In this document: positions 53,853 to 63,600 of the stretch, piece after piece
Numbering within the stretch: position 1 is the stretch's first letter
Layout of the letters: each line of letters opens with the position of its first letter
DNA from: Caulobacter sp.
GTDB taxonomy: Bacteria; Pseudomonadota; Alphaproteobacteria; Caulobacterales; Caulobacteraceae
NCBI GenBank assembly: GCA_030683005.1
Contig: JAUXMY010000017.1
Coordinates: forward strand, 98,719-162,718
Direction: 5' to 3'
DNA: 64,000 nucleotides
Program-made: the position numbers and the translations under genes
Notes under the pieces: model-generated
Database searches by the model: none
What the model saw: only the letters and a program-made list of their open reading frames with translations
What the model was told of the DNA's origin: nothing

Positions 53853-54583
53853 GCGCCGCCGTCCGCATCTGCATGTGGTCGGGGCCGCGCAACATCTCCA
53901 CGGCGATGATGCGGTCGTTCGAGAACCGGCCGGACTGCGCGGTCAGCGACGAGCCCTTCTACGCGGCCTACCTCGCCGAGACCGGCCTCGACCACCCCAT
54001 GCGGGATGAGGTTCTGGCCTCCCAGCCGACGGACTGGCGCGCCGTGGCGGCTGAACTGGCCGGACCCGCGCCCGGCGGCGCGGCGGTCTGGTACCAGAAG
54101 CACATGACCCACCACATGCTGGACGGCTTCGGGCTCGACTGGGCGGACGGTGCGGTCAACGCCTTCCTGATCCGCGATCCGGCCCGGGTGCTGGCCTCCT
54201 ACGTCGTCAAGCGCGGCGAGGTCACCCTGGCCGACATCGGGGTCGAGCGGCAGCGCGAGCTGTTCGAGCGCGAAGCCGACCGGCTGGGCGCGCCGCCGCC
54301 GGTGGTCGAGGGCCGCGACGTGCTGGCCGATCCGGCCGGCGCCCTCGGCCGGCTGTGCGCCGCGCTGGGCGTCGCCTTTGACCCCGCCATGCTGGCCTGG
54401 CCGGCCGGGCCGCGCGACAGCGACGGCGTCTGGGCGCCGGCCTGGTACGACGTGGTCGAACGCTCAACGGGTTTTGGTCCGCCCTCGGACGAGACTATGC
54501 CGCCGGCCCTGTCGGACGACCTGCGCCGCATCGCCGACGCCGCCCGAGGGCACTACGAGCGCCTGGCCGCGTTCCGGCTGTAA
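53849..54583 (+). CDS. Sulfotransferase-like P-loop protein coupled to the aminotransferase gene
   Basis: The 244-residue protein begins at GTG 53849, overlapping the previous stop by four bases. RICMWSGPRNISTAMMRSFENR is a sulfotransferase-type phosphate-binding loop, and AFLIRDPARVLASYVVKRGEVTL is the typical 3'-phosphate-binding motif with an Arg/Ser pair. A helical C-terminus follows. PAPS-dependent sulfonation is the family activity but the true substrate and activity are unknown. From memory, plant 'BCAT-like' proteins combine a similar P-loop domain and an aminotransferase-like domain in one chain; adjacent genes here would mirror that. Confidence 0.8.
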   Translation: MSAAVRICMWSGPRNISTAMMRSFENRPDCAVSDEPFYAAYLAETGLDHPMRDEVLASQPTDWRAVAAELAGPAPGGAAVWYQKHMTHHMLDGFGLDWADGAVNAFLIRDPARVLASYVVKRGEVTLADIGVERQRELFEREADRLGAPPPVVEGRDVLADPAGALGRLCAALGVAFDPAMLAWPAGPRDSDGVWAPAWYDVVERSTGFGPPSDETMPPALSDDLRRIADAARGHYERLAAFRL

Positions 54584-54652
54584 CATTCGCTCGTCAACTG
54601 TTGCCGCCAGACGCCTTCAAGCCGTCACGGGAACAGGATAGGGTCACCGTCG

Positions 54653-55309
54653 ATGGACAAGCCCGCCACCCACTATCCGACACCCGGCGCCAAGTGCGCC
54701 GACCTGGTCGTGCACATCGTCGGCCTGGCCTTCGCCCTGTTCGGCGGCGGCATCCTGCTGGGCCTTTCGGTCGGCGTGGGCGACCTGGGCAAGGTGGCGG
54801 CGGTCGGCATCTACGCGGTCGGCATGATGACCATGCTGGGCTGCTCGATGGCCTACAACTTCGGCAAGTGGGCCTGGCGGCCGATGCTGCGGCGGTTCGA
54901 CCACGCCGGCATCTTCCTGATGATCGCCGGCTCCTACACCCCGTTCACGACCCAGAACCTCACCGGCGCCTGGTCGATCGGCATGACCGTCGGCGTCTGG
55001 ACGCTGGCGGGCCTGGGCATCCTGGGCAAGCTGTTCCTGCCGGGCCTGGGCCGCGGCTTCTGGGTGGCGCTCTACATGGCGCTGGGCTGGATCGTGCTGG
55101 TGGCCATCAAGCCGATGATCGACGGCATGGGCTGGGTGGCGCTGCTGCTGCTCGGCATCGGCGGCCTGATCTACTCGACCGGCGTAATCTTCTACCTGAT
55201 GAAGAAGTTCCACTTCCGCCGCGCGGTCTGGCACGGCCACGTGGTAGCCGGCGCGGCCGTGCAGTACGCCGCCGTCATGGTCGGCGTGGTGTTCGCGGGC
55301 GCGCACTAG
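54653..55309 (+). CDS. Hemolysin III / PAQR-type (TrhA) membrane protein
   Basis: The 218-residue seven-TM protein has the family residues: CADLVVHIVGLAFALFGGGILL, SMAYNFGKW, RRFDHAGIFLMIAGSYTPF, GVIFYLMKKFHFRRAVWHGHVVAGA. The Asp and His residues form the predicted zinc site of PAQR-like ceramidase-fold proteins. Despite the name, a toxin role is not implied; bacterial TrhA affects membrane-lipid homeostasis. No operon partner is evident. Confidence 0.9.
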   Translation: MDKPATHYPTPGAKCADLVVHIVGLAFALFGGGILLGLSVGVGDLGKVAAVGIYAVGMMTMLGCSMAYNFGKWAWRPMLRRFDHAGIFLMIAGSYTPFTTQNLTGAWSIGMTVGVWTLAGLGILGKLFLPGLGRGFWVALYMALGWIVLVAIKPMIDGMGWVALLLLGIGGLIYSTGVIFYLMKKFHFRRAVWHGHVVAGAAVQYAAVMVGVVFAGAH

Positions 55310-55334
55310 GCGCTCCGGGCGCCATCCCAAATTC

Positions 55335-55365
55335 CGTCATCGTCGGACTTGTTCCGACGATGACG
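55335..55365. repeat. Perfect 13-bp intergenic hairpin
   Basis: CGTCATCGTCGGA-CTTGT-TCCGACGATGACG is a perfect 13-bp stem with a 5-base loop between converging hemolysin III and flavoprotein genes. It resembles dispersed 'GTCATCGTCGGACTTG' repeats of this bacterial group and may also terminate transcription. Confidence 0.65.
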
Positions 55366-55385
55366 AGCGGGGGGTGCTTTAAGCG

Positions 55386-56603
55386 CTACCCCTTCACCCG
55401 CCGCATCACTCCGTCCGCCGCCGCCACGCCCGTCGCGAAACAGGCCTGCAGCAGGTAGCCGCCGGTCGGCGCTTCCCAGTCCAGCATCTCGCCGGCCACG
55501 AAGACGCCGGGCAGCGCCTTGAGCATCAGGGCCTCGTCGACCGCCTCCAGCGCCACGCCGCCGGCGGTGGAGATCGCCCGGTCGATGGGCGCGACGCCGG
55601 TCAGGGTCACCGGCACGGCCTTGATCCGCGAGGCCAGGGCGCCGGGATCGAGCGGCAGGTCGACGCCGTGCCCCTCGCGCAGCAGGTTGGCCTCGGCCGG
55701 CGACAGATGGATCAGCTTGCGCAGGCGGGTGGCCACCGACTGGCCCTTCTCGCCGCGGTGCAGGCGGGCAGTCAGCTGCTGGCGGGTCATGGCCGGGCGC
55801 AGGTCGATGGTCAGGGTCGCCGACCCGCTCGCGAGGATCGCCTCGCGCAGCACCGGCGACAGCGCATAGACCGCCCCGCCCTCCAGTCCGTAGCCGGCAA
55901 CCATGGCGTCGCCCTTCACCGTGCGATCTCCGAACGTCAGGGCGACGCTCTTCAGCGGCTGGCCGGCGAAGCGGTCGCGGAAGATGTCGCTCCAGGCGAC
56001 GGTGAAGCCGCTGTTGGACGGCTTGAACGGCGTCAGCGTCACGCCCTTCTCCGCCAGATGAGGCGCCCAGCCGCCATCGGAGCCCAGCCGCGCCCAGCTG
56101 GCGCCGCCCAGGGCCAGGACCGTCGCGTCCGGCGTCTCGACGGTTTCCCCGTCGGCAGACCGGAAGCGCAGGCCGCCAGTGGCGTCCCAGCCCAGCCATT
56201 CGCTGCGGGTGCGGATGGTGACGCCCAGCCTCTCCAGCCGCGCCAGCCAGGCGCGCAGCAAGGGCGAAGCCTTCATGGCCCGCGGGAAGACCCGGCCGCT
56301 GGAGCCGGTGAAGGTCTCCTGCCCCAGGTCCGCCGCCCAGGCGGTCAGCGCCTGCGGCGGAAAGGCGTCGAGCAGCGGCGCCAGCCGGTCGCCGGCCTCG
56401 GCGTAGCGGGTCTTGAAGGCGTCCAGCGCCTCGGAGTGGGTCAGGTTCAGGCCGCCCCGCCCGGCCATCAGGAACTTGCGCCCGACGGTCGGCATCTTCT
56501 CGTGGACGGTGACGGCCAGCCCGGCCTGCGCCAGCCGCTGGGCCGCCATCAGGCCGGCGGGTCCGGCGCCGATGACGACGACGGTTTTTGTGGAGTTGCT
56601 CAT
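55386..56603 (-). CDS. HI0933-type NAD(P)/FAD-dependent flavoprotein
   Basis: The 405-residue protein has an N-terminal FAD motif (VVVIGAGPAGLMAAQRLAQAG), then KMPTVGRKFLMAGRGGLNLTHSE, FTGSSGRVFPRAMKASPLLRAWL, ATVLALGGASWARLGSDG, and a C-terminal GVFVAGEMLDWEAPTGGYLLQACFATG. This is the BaiN/HI0933 family (TIGR03862-like). The reaction is unknown; related proteins are dinucleotide-binding oxidoreductases. It stands alone on the minus strand between two intergenic repeats. Confidence 0.88.
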   Translation of the reverse strand: MSNSTKTVVVIGAGPAGLMAAQRLAQAGLAVTVHEKMPTVGRKFLMAGRGGLNLTHSEALDAFKTRYAEAGDRLAPLLDAFPPQALTAWAADLGQETFTGSSGRVFPRAMKASPLLRAWLARLERLGVTIRTRSEWLGWDATGGLRFRSADGETVETPDATVLALGGASWARLGSDGGWAPHLAEKGVTLTPFKPSNSGFTVAWSDIFRDRFAGQPLKSVALTFGDRTVKGDAMVAGYGLEGGAVYALSPVLREAILASGSATLTIDLRPAMTRQQLTARLHRGEKGQSVATRLRKLIHLSPAEANLLREGHGVDLPLDPGALASRIKAVPVTLTGVAPIDRAISTAGGVALEAVDEALMLKALPGVFVAGEMLDWEAPTGGYLLQACFATGVAAADGVMRRVKG

Positions 56604-56651
56604 GAGCTGGCCATGCGCTGAGCAAGGCGGACAAGCAACTTTTTACTCCGC

Positions 56652-56730
56652 CTCCCCGGCGAAGGCCGGGGTCCATACGGGACAAGTGCTGGAGCGACGC
56701 CATGGGTCCCGGCCTTCGCCGGGAAGACGG
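56652..56730. repeat. Intergenic inverted repeat (CCCGGCGAAGGCCGGG type)
   Basis: TCCCCGGCGAAGGCCGGGGTCCAT and ATGGGTCCCGGCCTTCGCCGGGAA face each other about 30 bp apart, each arm also being self-complementary. It looks like a dispersed extragenic palindrome common in alphaproteobacteria. Confidence 0.65.
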
Positions 56731-56754
56731 GGGATAGATCGGGTCCGCTCCCCG

Positions 56755-57534
56755 CTAAGTCCCGGTGAACCGCCCCGGACGTCGCTCGGCCACGGCGCGG
56801 ACGCCCTCGGCGAAGTCGTGGGTCGGGCGCAGGAGCGCCTGCTCGGCGGCCTCGAGGTCGGTCTGGCCCCGCACCTCGTCGGCGAGACCCGCCCGCAGGG
56901 TGGCGCGCGTGGCCTGCACCGCCAGCGGCGCGTTCTCCGCCAGTTCGTTCGCCATCCGCATCCCCGCCTCGCGCAGGTTCTCCAGCGGCGCCACCTCGTC
57001 GACCAGGCCCCAGTCCAGCGCCTGGTCGGCCTTGATCCGCCGCCCGGTCAGGAACATCAGCGCCGCCTTCTGCTCCCCCACGACGCGGGTCAGGCTGGCC
57101 GTGGTGCCGAAGCCCGGATGGAAGCCCAGCTTGACGAAGTTGGCCGAAAACCGGGCCTCCGGCGCGGCGATGCGGAAGTCGGCGACCAGCGCCAGCCCCA
57201 GGCCGGCCCCGACGGCCGCGCCCTGCACCAGCGCCACGATCGGCTTGCGGCTGGAGAACAGCCGGGCGGCCTGGGCGTAGAGGGCCTGGGTGGAATCGAC
57301 GATCAGCCCCCCCTCGCCCGGCGGCGTGACCAGGTCGGCCCCGCCGCAGAACACCTTGCCGGCCGTGCACAGCAGGACGACGCGCAGCTCGTGTTCCGCG
57401 TCGACGTCGTCCAGCGCGTCTGCGAGATCTCGGATCAGGTCGACGGTGACATGGTTGTTGGGCGGCCGGTCGATCTCCAGCGTCGCGACATGGCCCTCGA
57501 TGCTGACGCGGACGTCTCCGTAGGCGGCTCTCAT
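56755..57534 (-). CDS. Enoyl-CoA hydratase/isomerase family protein
   Basis: The 259-residue protein starts at MRAAYGDVRVSIEGH (57534), overlapping the acyl-CoA dehydrogenase stop by four bases (ATGA). Crotonase marks: LEIDRPPNNHVTVDLIRDL, VVLLCTAGKVFCGGADL (first oxyanion-hole strand), LVQGAAVGAGLGLALVADFRIAAPEARF (second). The usual catalytic Glu position falls in the segment LGFHPGFGTTASLTRVVG, without the common GL.PGxG...L acid, so hydratase activity is not assured. Translational coupling to the dehydrogenase points to a shared acyl-CoA degradation step. Confidence 0.9.
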   Translation of the reverse strand: MRAAYGDVRVSIEGHVATLEIDRPPNNHVTVDLIRDLADALDDVDAEHELRVVLLCTAGKVFCGGADLVTPPGEGGLIVDSTQALYAQAARLFSSRKPIVALVQGAAVGAGLGLALVADFRIAAPEARFSANFVKLGFHPGFGTTASLTRVVGEQKAALMFLTGRRIKADQALDWGLVDEVAPLENLREAGMRMANELAENAPLAVQATRATLRAGLADEVRGQTDLEAAEQALLRPTHDFAEGVRAVAERRPGRFTGT

Positions 57535-58697
57535 CGCTTCAATCCCAGCAGGTTGCGGGCCACGACCCATTTGTGGACCTCGGTCGGGCCGTCATAGATC
57601 CGCATGGTCCGAAGCTTGGACTGCATCAGGTGCAGCGGCAGCTCGCGGGTCATGCCCATGGCCCCGAAGGCCTGCATGACATTGTCGACCACCTCGTAGG
57701 CCATCTCCGTCCCGTAGGCCTTGATCATCGAGATCTCGTTGCGGACGTCGCGGCCCTGGTCGAGCTTCCAGGCGCAGTCGTAGGTCATCAGCCGGGCGGC
57801 GTGGATGCGGGTGGCGGCGTCGGCGATCCACCACTGGATCTGCTGGCGCTCCGACAGCGGCGCGCCGAAGGTCGAACGCTGCGGCGCGTACTCGATCAGC
57901 ATGTCGAGCGCCCGCTGGGCCATGCCGATCGACCAGCTGGCCATTTCGATCCGCCGGGTCGACAGCCGCACCTGCATCGGCGCGAAGCCCTGCCCCTCCT
58001 TGCCGAGCAGCTTCCAGCCCGGGACGCGGCAGTCCTCCAGCGCGATCTCGTAGCTGTACTGGCCGCCCAGCATCGGGATGCGACGCAGCACGTTGAAGCC
58101 GGGCGTCCCCTTGTCGATCAGGAAGGCGGAGATGCCGCCCCGGGCGCCCTTCTCGCGGTCGGTGACCGCCATGGTGATGGTGAAGTCGGCCTCGGCCCCG
58201 CGGGTGATCCAGATCTTGCGGCCGTTGAGGATCCAGTCTTCGCCGTCCCGGTCCGCGCGGGTGATCATCCCGGCCGGGTCGGACCCGGCGCCGGGCTCGG
58301 AGATGCCGATGGCCGAGATGGTCTCGCCGGCCACATAGGGCGCCAGATAGGCGGCGCGCTGACGGTCGTCGACCGTGGCCATCAGCATGCGCAGGTTCGG
58401 ACTGTCCGGCGGCAGGGTGTAGGGGGTGACGGTGCGGCCCAGCTCCTCGTTGACCCCGACCAGGGCCACGGCTGGCAGGTCGATGCCGCCGACATCCTCG
58501 GGCGCGTCCAGGCCCCAGAGGCCCAGCTCGCGCGAGACCTTGTCGATCTTCGCCTGTTCCTCGGCCGTCAGGGCCGTCGGCCCGCCGGACGCCTCGCGCT
58601 CCAGCACCGTGGCCTCGAGCGGCATCAGCTCGTCCTCGACGAACCGCCGCACGAGCTCCTTGATCATCCGGTGCTCTTCACTGAGCTCGAAATGCAT
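57531..58697 (-). CDS. Acyl-CoA dehydrogenase
   Basis: The 388-residue flavoenzyme has MHFELSEEHRMIKELVRRFVEDELMPLE, ETISAIGISEPGAGSDPAGMITRAD, WILNGRKIWITRGAEADFTITMAV, RRIEMASWSIGMAQRALDMLIEYAPQRSTFG, and the C-terminal KLRTMRIYDGPTEVHKWVVARNLLG. FAD- and CoA-binding residues are as usual. It oxidises an acyl-CoA to the trans-2-enoyl-CoA, passing electrons to ETF. Cotranscribed with the crotonase gene downstream. Chain specificity is not readable. Confidence 0.94.
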   Translation of the reverse strand: MHFELSEEHRMIKELVRRFVEDELMPLEATVLEREASGGPTALTAEEQAKIDKVSRELGLWGLDAPEDVGGIDLPAVALVGVNEELGRTVTPYTLPPDSPNLRMLMATVDDRQRAAYLAPYVAGETISAIGISEPGAGSDPAGMITRADRDGEDWILNGRKIWITRGAEADFTITMAVTDREKGARGGISAFLIDKGTPGFNVLRRIPMLGGQYSYEIALEDCRVPGWKLLGKEGQGFAPMQVRLSTRRIEMASWSIGMAQRALDMLIEYAPQRSTFGAPLSERQQIQWWIADAATRIHAARLMTYDCAWKLDQGRDVRNEISMIKAYGTEMAYEVVDNVMQAFGAMGMTRELPLHLMQSKLRTMRIYDGPTEVHKWVVARNLLGLKR

Positions 58698-58891
58698 GGC
58701 GGTGGGCTCCCTTGTTTAGCGGGAGTGTAGGGGGCCGGGCCACGCGGTGAAACGGGGACGTAAGGTAAGGAGGGAAGACGCACTCTTCAGCGAATGAGTA
58801 CAGAGCAATGACACTATGCTTTTTCGCGAATCGCCACCATGAGTAGCAATGGCACTAGCCTCAATGGATCGAAGCTGCCTAAGGAGCGGGA

Positions 58892-60055
58892 ATGTCGAAG
58901 GAGCTTAGGGGAACAGGGGCAATTCGTGCCATGCGTTCCGAGATAGGCCAGCTCGCGATTGTCGCAATCGTTCTTGCAGTGGGGGCCAGCGTTACTGCGA
59001 CCGGCATCGTCGATCTTCTTACATCACGCCAAACGCCTTCCGTGTTTGTTGGCCTAGGGATCGTGGCACTTGGACTGGCTGCAATGGCTTGGCGCCTCGC
59101 CCCCCCGATTAGCGACACCGTTCAACTCAACGGAGTAATACTCTTAGACGAAGACAAGAAAATCGCCCGCATTGATAGATATGAGTTTTCCGAGGACATT
59201 AGGCGCTACTTATCGGCACTCAAAGCAGAGAACAAAGCCTTGGGCCGACAATGGGAAAGCCATCCACTCCAAGATATAAAGTTTGACGACGGAAATTTCA
59301 GCATTAATGCTACACCTTCTGGCCTCTTGGCCGTAGAATCTGTTGAATACTTTTTCTTGGATAAGCTATCAACACACCTGACTGACTACTTTAACAAATC
59401 CTATAATTTCAATGATAGGAAGATTTACACGTTAGCGCGAAACAGTTTGCCGATCTCTCTTTTTCAGAACCGCTTCGTAGATCTATTTTCAAGACCAATG
59501 GAAGATCGCGAGACGTTTGAGAGCCATGGAGCATCAAAGCATGGTCGCGTTGTTTATGCGCTGGGAAAAGACGGAGCCATATTCGATGCTTTTGAACTAA
59601 CCCTGCCGAAGGGCGGAGCCATCTCGAGATTGTCTCACGGATGTATACGCATAGAAACTGACCGATTTATATTGACTGCTAAATGCTCACTAGCCAATAA
59701 AAACACTCATATTCCATTCGAGTTTCGCTCCTTATACGCCATTCCTAATGACGACAGTCTTCATCATGAGGAATTCCACATCTCTGTGAACGTAAAGTTC
59801 AAGATACTAGCGTTTCTCTCGGGGACGGGTTGGCAATACTATCGGTGGCTAGACAGCTTTGTGGATAGTCTGAGGGAGGCGGTAGATTTCTCGCTTTTCC
59901 TCAAGCGCATCGGATGGGAGCAAGCGCTAACGTCGGAAAAACTTCAAGAGAAGCGGGGCATGGGGCAGAGCAAAAGAAGGGCAACCCAGCCGGCGGCCAC
60001 CCACACATCCTTTGAATCCCACCTTGGTGACGAGAGGCCTAATTCCAACAAGTGA
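58892..60055 (+). CDS. AT-rich two-TM protein of unknown function
   Basis: A 387-residue protein starts at ATG 58892 with AAGGAG eight bases upstream. Two TM helices lie near the N-terminus (about residues 20-42 LAIVAIVLAVGASVTATGIV and 50-68 VFVGLGIVALGLAAMAW). The ~315-residue cytosolic part is mixed alpha/beta with many Asp/Lys/Phe and no recognised motif; a second mildly hydrophobic stretch occurs near KFKILAFLSGTGWQYYRW. Codon use and base composition are far more A/T-rich than neighbouring genes, a sign of horizontal transfer. It lies just left of the tRNA-Thr att copy. Function unknown. Confidence 0.75.
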   Translation: MSKELRGTGAIRAMRSEIGQLAIVAIVLAVGASVTATGIVDLLTSRQTPSVFVGLGIVALGLAAMAWRLAPPISDTVQLNGVILLDEDKKIARIDRYEFSEDIRRYLSALKAENKALGRQWESHPLQDIKFDDGNFSINATPSGLLAVESVEYFFLDKLSTHLTDYFNKSYNFNDRKIYTLARNSLPISLFQNRFVDLFSRPMEDRETFESHGASKHGRVVYALGKDGAIFDAFELTLPKGGAISRLSHGCIRIETDRFILTAKCSLANKNTHIPFEFRSLYAIPNDDSLHHEEFHISVNVKFKILAFLSGTGWQYYRWLDSFVDSLREAVDFSLFLKRIGWEQALTSEKLQEKRGMGQSKRRATQPAATHTSFESHLGDERPNSNK

Positions 60056-60175
60056 TCCAGCCCACCCATCGCTCCGCCCATTCACGCGGCGACAGTTGGG
60101 AGTTGGCGGGCACGAGCCGGGCTGGCCGACCTGAACTGTTTATAATGGGTCGGGAGTCTGTTGGGCCTGGAAAAG

Positions 60176-60221
60176 TGGTGCCGCTTAGGTGACTCGAACA
60201 CCTGACCCCCGCATTACGAAT
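60176..60221 (-). mobile_element. tRNA-Thr(CGT) 3' fragment: distal attachment site of a second island
   Basis: The minus strand reads A-TTCGTAA-TGCGG (anticodon loop with CGT and the 3' half of its stem), then GGGTC, a full T-arm AGGTG-TTCGAGT-CACCT, then AAGCGGC-ACCA. The 5' half of the tRNA is absent. A break at the anticodon loop is the classic crossover point for tyrosine integrases. Since the tRNA points left, the element should extend right, to an intact tRNA-Thr (5' GCCGCTT...) outside the window. Confidence 0.8.
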
Positions 60222-60641
60222 TAGGTTTTCCGGGCTTTTAGGGACTTTGAAGCAGTTGGCGGCAGGCTGATTTATTCTTCTACGTCAAAGGCTTGTCACA
60301 GGCGTAGCTTTGACGGAGCTTGCGGCGCTTTGAAACAGTGACCCTACTAAACCACTACTAGTTGTCTGCAATCGTCCGCACTAGCGCCACCACCCGACAA
60401 CCATAGCCAGATTGGGACCAGCTGCATCCGCCTAGATTGTGTGCCATCTTGGACACCCTAAGCGTGGGGGCGCACAATGTACGTCAAGCTACTCGGCTTT
60501 CGCTCAGGCTTGGATGACAGGGGAGCGTCCGGGGACAACGGCTGCCGGGTCGGCGTCACGGCATGCCCGATCTCCACGTCAAATGCCTGCGGCCGTCGCG
60601 TGGCGCGCCGCGACCCCGCCTAGAGCAGGAGGACCTCTGGG
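60222..60641. other. Gene-free 420-bp att-proximal region
   Basis: No convincing gene is seen. AT-richer DNA next to the att copy contains two related short direct repeats (GGGACTTTGAAGCAGT and GCGCTTTGAAACAGTG), candidates for integrase arm sites. The 68-residue ORF at 60439-60645 has implausible composition. The right end supplies AGGAGG nine bases before the ATPase start. Confidence 0.4.
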
Positions 60642-63600
60642 ATGAACGCTACTCTGGCCGATCTGAGGAGACTTGTTGCCCGCGCCATGCATGGCGGCTC
60701 AGCCAAAGCGGCGGCCAGGCGGAGGCGAGTCTTACGCTCGTGGTTGGTGCCGGCACTCTTCGCCCTAGGCGGAACGGTTTTAGGCATTGTCTTTCATTGG
60801 AGCCCAACGGCGTTTCTTGCCCACTCCCTTGAAGGAGTCGCCAGCCTGTTTCCTTCGACCAAGGATGTGATGGCAAGACACCTACTCGATGCGATCTCAG
60901 CTCCTGCCGGGGGGTTTTTACTCGGGTTGGGGGTTGCAAAGGTGCAAGCAGTTCAGCGTAGCGTCGACGCGATACCATTCCTGCAAGACCCGCCGGATTT
61001 TATCCGTCGGGATCTCGACTATGAGCGCCAAGCCACCGGTATGCTGGGTTGGGAAAAGCCGTCTGAATTTGTCGGGCGAACGGAGGAGCTGGCCGAGCTC
61101 GTTCACTTCGCCGTTGGCAGGAAAGGGTTCGCCAGTTGGCGCGAGGTGGTAGGTCCAGGCGGAGTCGGCAAGTCCCGCTTGGCCATCGAATGGCTTGAGA
61201 CGCTACGTCATAGGCGATGGGACGCGGGCGTTGTCGATCTAAACCGACCCATTCCTCAGGGATGGAGGGCTCGACGTCCAACTGCACTGGTGATCGACGA
61301 AGCCCAACGCGACTGGGCCGGTAAGCTAGCCGAGACCATCCAGACCTTGTGCGCCGCGGCAAGCGAACGGGCTGCCATACGCATCCTGGTAGTGGGTAAG
61401 TCCAGACCCAGCCTTGAGTGGCTTAGCCACCCCAATGGGCGAGCGCTTGTGGACGCATCTCGCTACAGTACCGCCCTTTATTTGGAGGCTCTGACTGACG
61501 AGGACTCGCTGCGGCTCTGGGAGACTGCGGCCGGCTGCGACCCCGATGACCGGCGAATCTCGGACAGTGCACATCTAAGGCGCGAAACTGCAGGGTGGCC
61601 GAGAGCAATCTTGCGTTGGGCCTACGCAAAGAGCGCAAGCAGCTATCAAGAGGCGCTTGAAGGCGACGCGATCAAGGCCCTTCCCGAACTGGCAGACGCA
61701 AGGGGCGAGGCTGCTTTGCAGGTCGATTTTGGTCTATTGAAGGTGCTTGCCTTGTCAATTCTCGCCGGCCCCCTTCCAATCGACGTCGCTCAAAGCGTCA
61801 GCCCTGCTGGCGTCAATTTTTCTGCACTGGATCGGTTCTTCATTGGAGCCGACTTTGAGGAAACTCTGCCTTCATTTCAGCCAGACGACTTAGGGCACGA
61901 AATACTACTGCGCATATTGGACTTGCTCGGGCATGAATCTTCGCCGCTGGCTCGAATAGCGATCAAGGCCAACCCCGACCAGGTCGGATTGACCCTGGAA
62001 GGACTTTGGCGCACCCGGCCTGAGAGCACTTCAGCTTGCGGTGTATTGAACGGCTTGAGCATTGGGGGGGGCGCAAGATCGGCCTCGCGAGCTCGCTGTC
62101 TTGCGAAACTGCAAGCGCTGTACGACGAAATGCAGCCCAGGCGTCTGTCGGATGACCGTCGAAAAGCAGAAGAGTTTGCGGACAATTCGGCTTCGTTGGA
62201 GGCCGTAGCCGAGATCGATGACCGCTTGGTTTCGATTTGTGATCGTAGGAGCTACGATCCCAAAATTCGTGTCGAGGAAGCTGCAGTCGGTATCGATGCG
62301 ATCCGGCACTATGGCGAAGCTCGTCAATTCGACGACGTGGAACGATGGTGTAATCGGCTTACGGCGCTCGCTGCAGTCGAACCTTTCAAAAGCAATCCCA
62401 CCATCCGCGATGCAGAGGTAATGGCGATGGTCAACGCCATGAACAGCTATGGTCTGGCTGGCCGGTTCGAGGACTTGGAGCGGTGGGGCGCGCGTTTAGT
62501 CGCACTCTTGGAGACCCCCCCCTTTCACCGTAACTCTGCCATGCGCCGTGGCGAGGCTAGGGCTGTAGCCAACGCAATCAATTTATATAGCCAGTCGGAT
62601 CGGGTTGAAGAGTGCGAGCGGTGGGGTTCACGCCTCGCGACCCTCGCCACGACAGAACCCTTCCGCCTCGACCCAGCAATTCGCGGCTGCGAGGCCTCCG
62701 CCGTCGTTACTATGGTTGCTATGTACGGTAAGGCGCGGCGGTTCGAAGACCTAGAGCGATGGGGGGCTCGATTGGCTGCTCTCTTAGAGGTCAATTCTCT
62801 GCGACGCGACTCAGCCATTCGCACTTCAGAAGCCAGGGCTGTCGTAAATGCGTTCAAATACTATGGCGAAGTGGGTCGGCTACTCGACGCAGAGCGATGG
62901 GGGGCTCGCCTCATTACTCTCGTCGGAAGTCACCCACATCATCTCGATCCCGAGATACGCCTTCTCGAAGCCATGGTCGCGGTCGGTGCGATTCAATTTT
63001 ATGGCAAAGGAGCGCAGTTCGGGGACCTGGAGCGGTGGGGCGCTCGGCTCATCGCCCTCGTCGAGACAGGGCCTTTCAAGAGAAGTTCGGCGATCCGCCG
63101 CGAAGAGGCTGGGGCAGTAGTGAACGCAACCCTTGTCTACGGCGACGCGGACCGGTTCGAGGACCTGGAGCGATGGGGCGCTCGGCTGATCGAAATCGCC
63201 GAGACGGAACCGTTTCGAAGCGACCCTTCGATTCGCGTCAACGAAGCTCAGAGTGCGGTCAACGCGATCAATTCTTATGGCAAGGCAGAGCGGTTTGACG
63301 ACTTGGAACGATGGGGTGCACAGCTCATCGCTCTCACCGAGGCTGAACCATTCCGGAGCAATCTGACCATTCGCCAATATGAGGCTTGGGGGATACTAAA
63401 TGCCATCAGCGGTTATGGCGTGTCGGGCCGGTTAGAGGATTTGGAGCGATGGGGCGCGAGAATGATCGCTCTCGCCGAAAGCCGGCCGTTTAGTACCGAT
63501 CCCGCAATTTGTTTGACGGAGGCCAAGGCGGCATACAGCGCAATCATTTCTTACAGAGCAGCGACCGTTTCCAAATCCGGTCCACGCGCGAACTGGTTCG

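Noticed and set aside
60439-60645. 68-residue ORF overlapping the ATPase start (ATGA)
   Set aside because: The overlap is suggestive, but composition (Ser/Ala/Arg/Pro mix) and lack of its own ribosome-binding site argue against a gene.
62343-63584. Tandem DNA repeat as a non-coding satellite
   Set aside because: The 138-bp period is an exact multiple of three and variation is concentrated at codon third positions, so it is a protein repeat.
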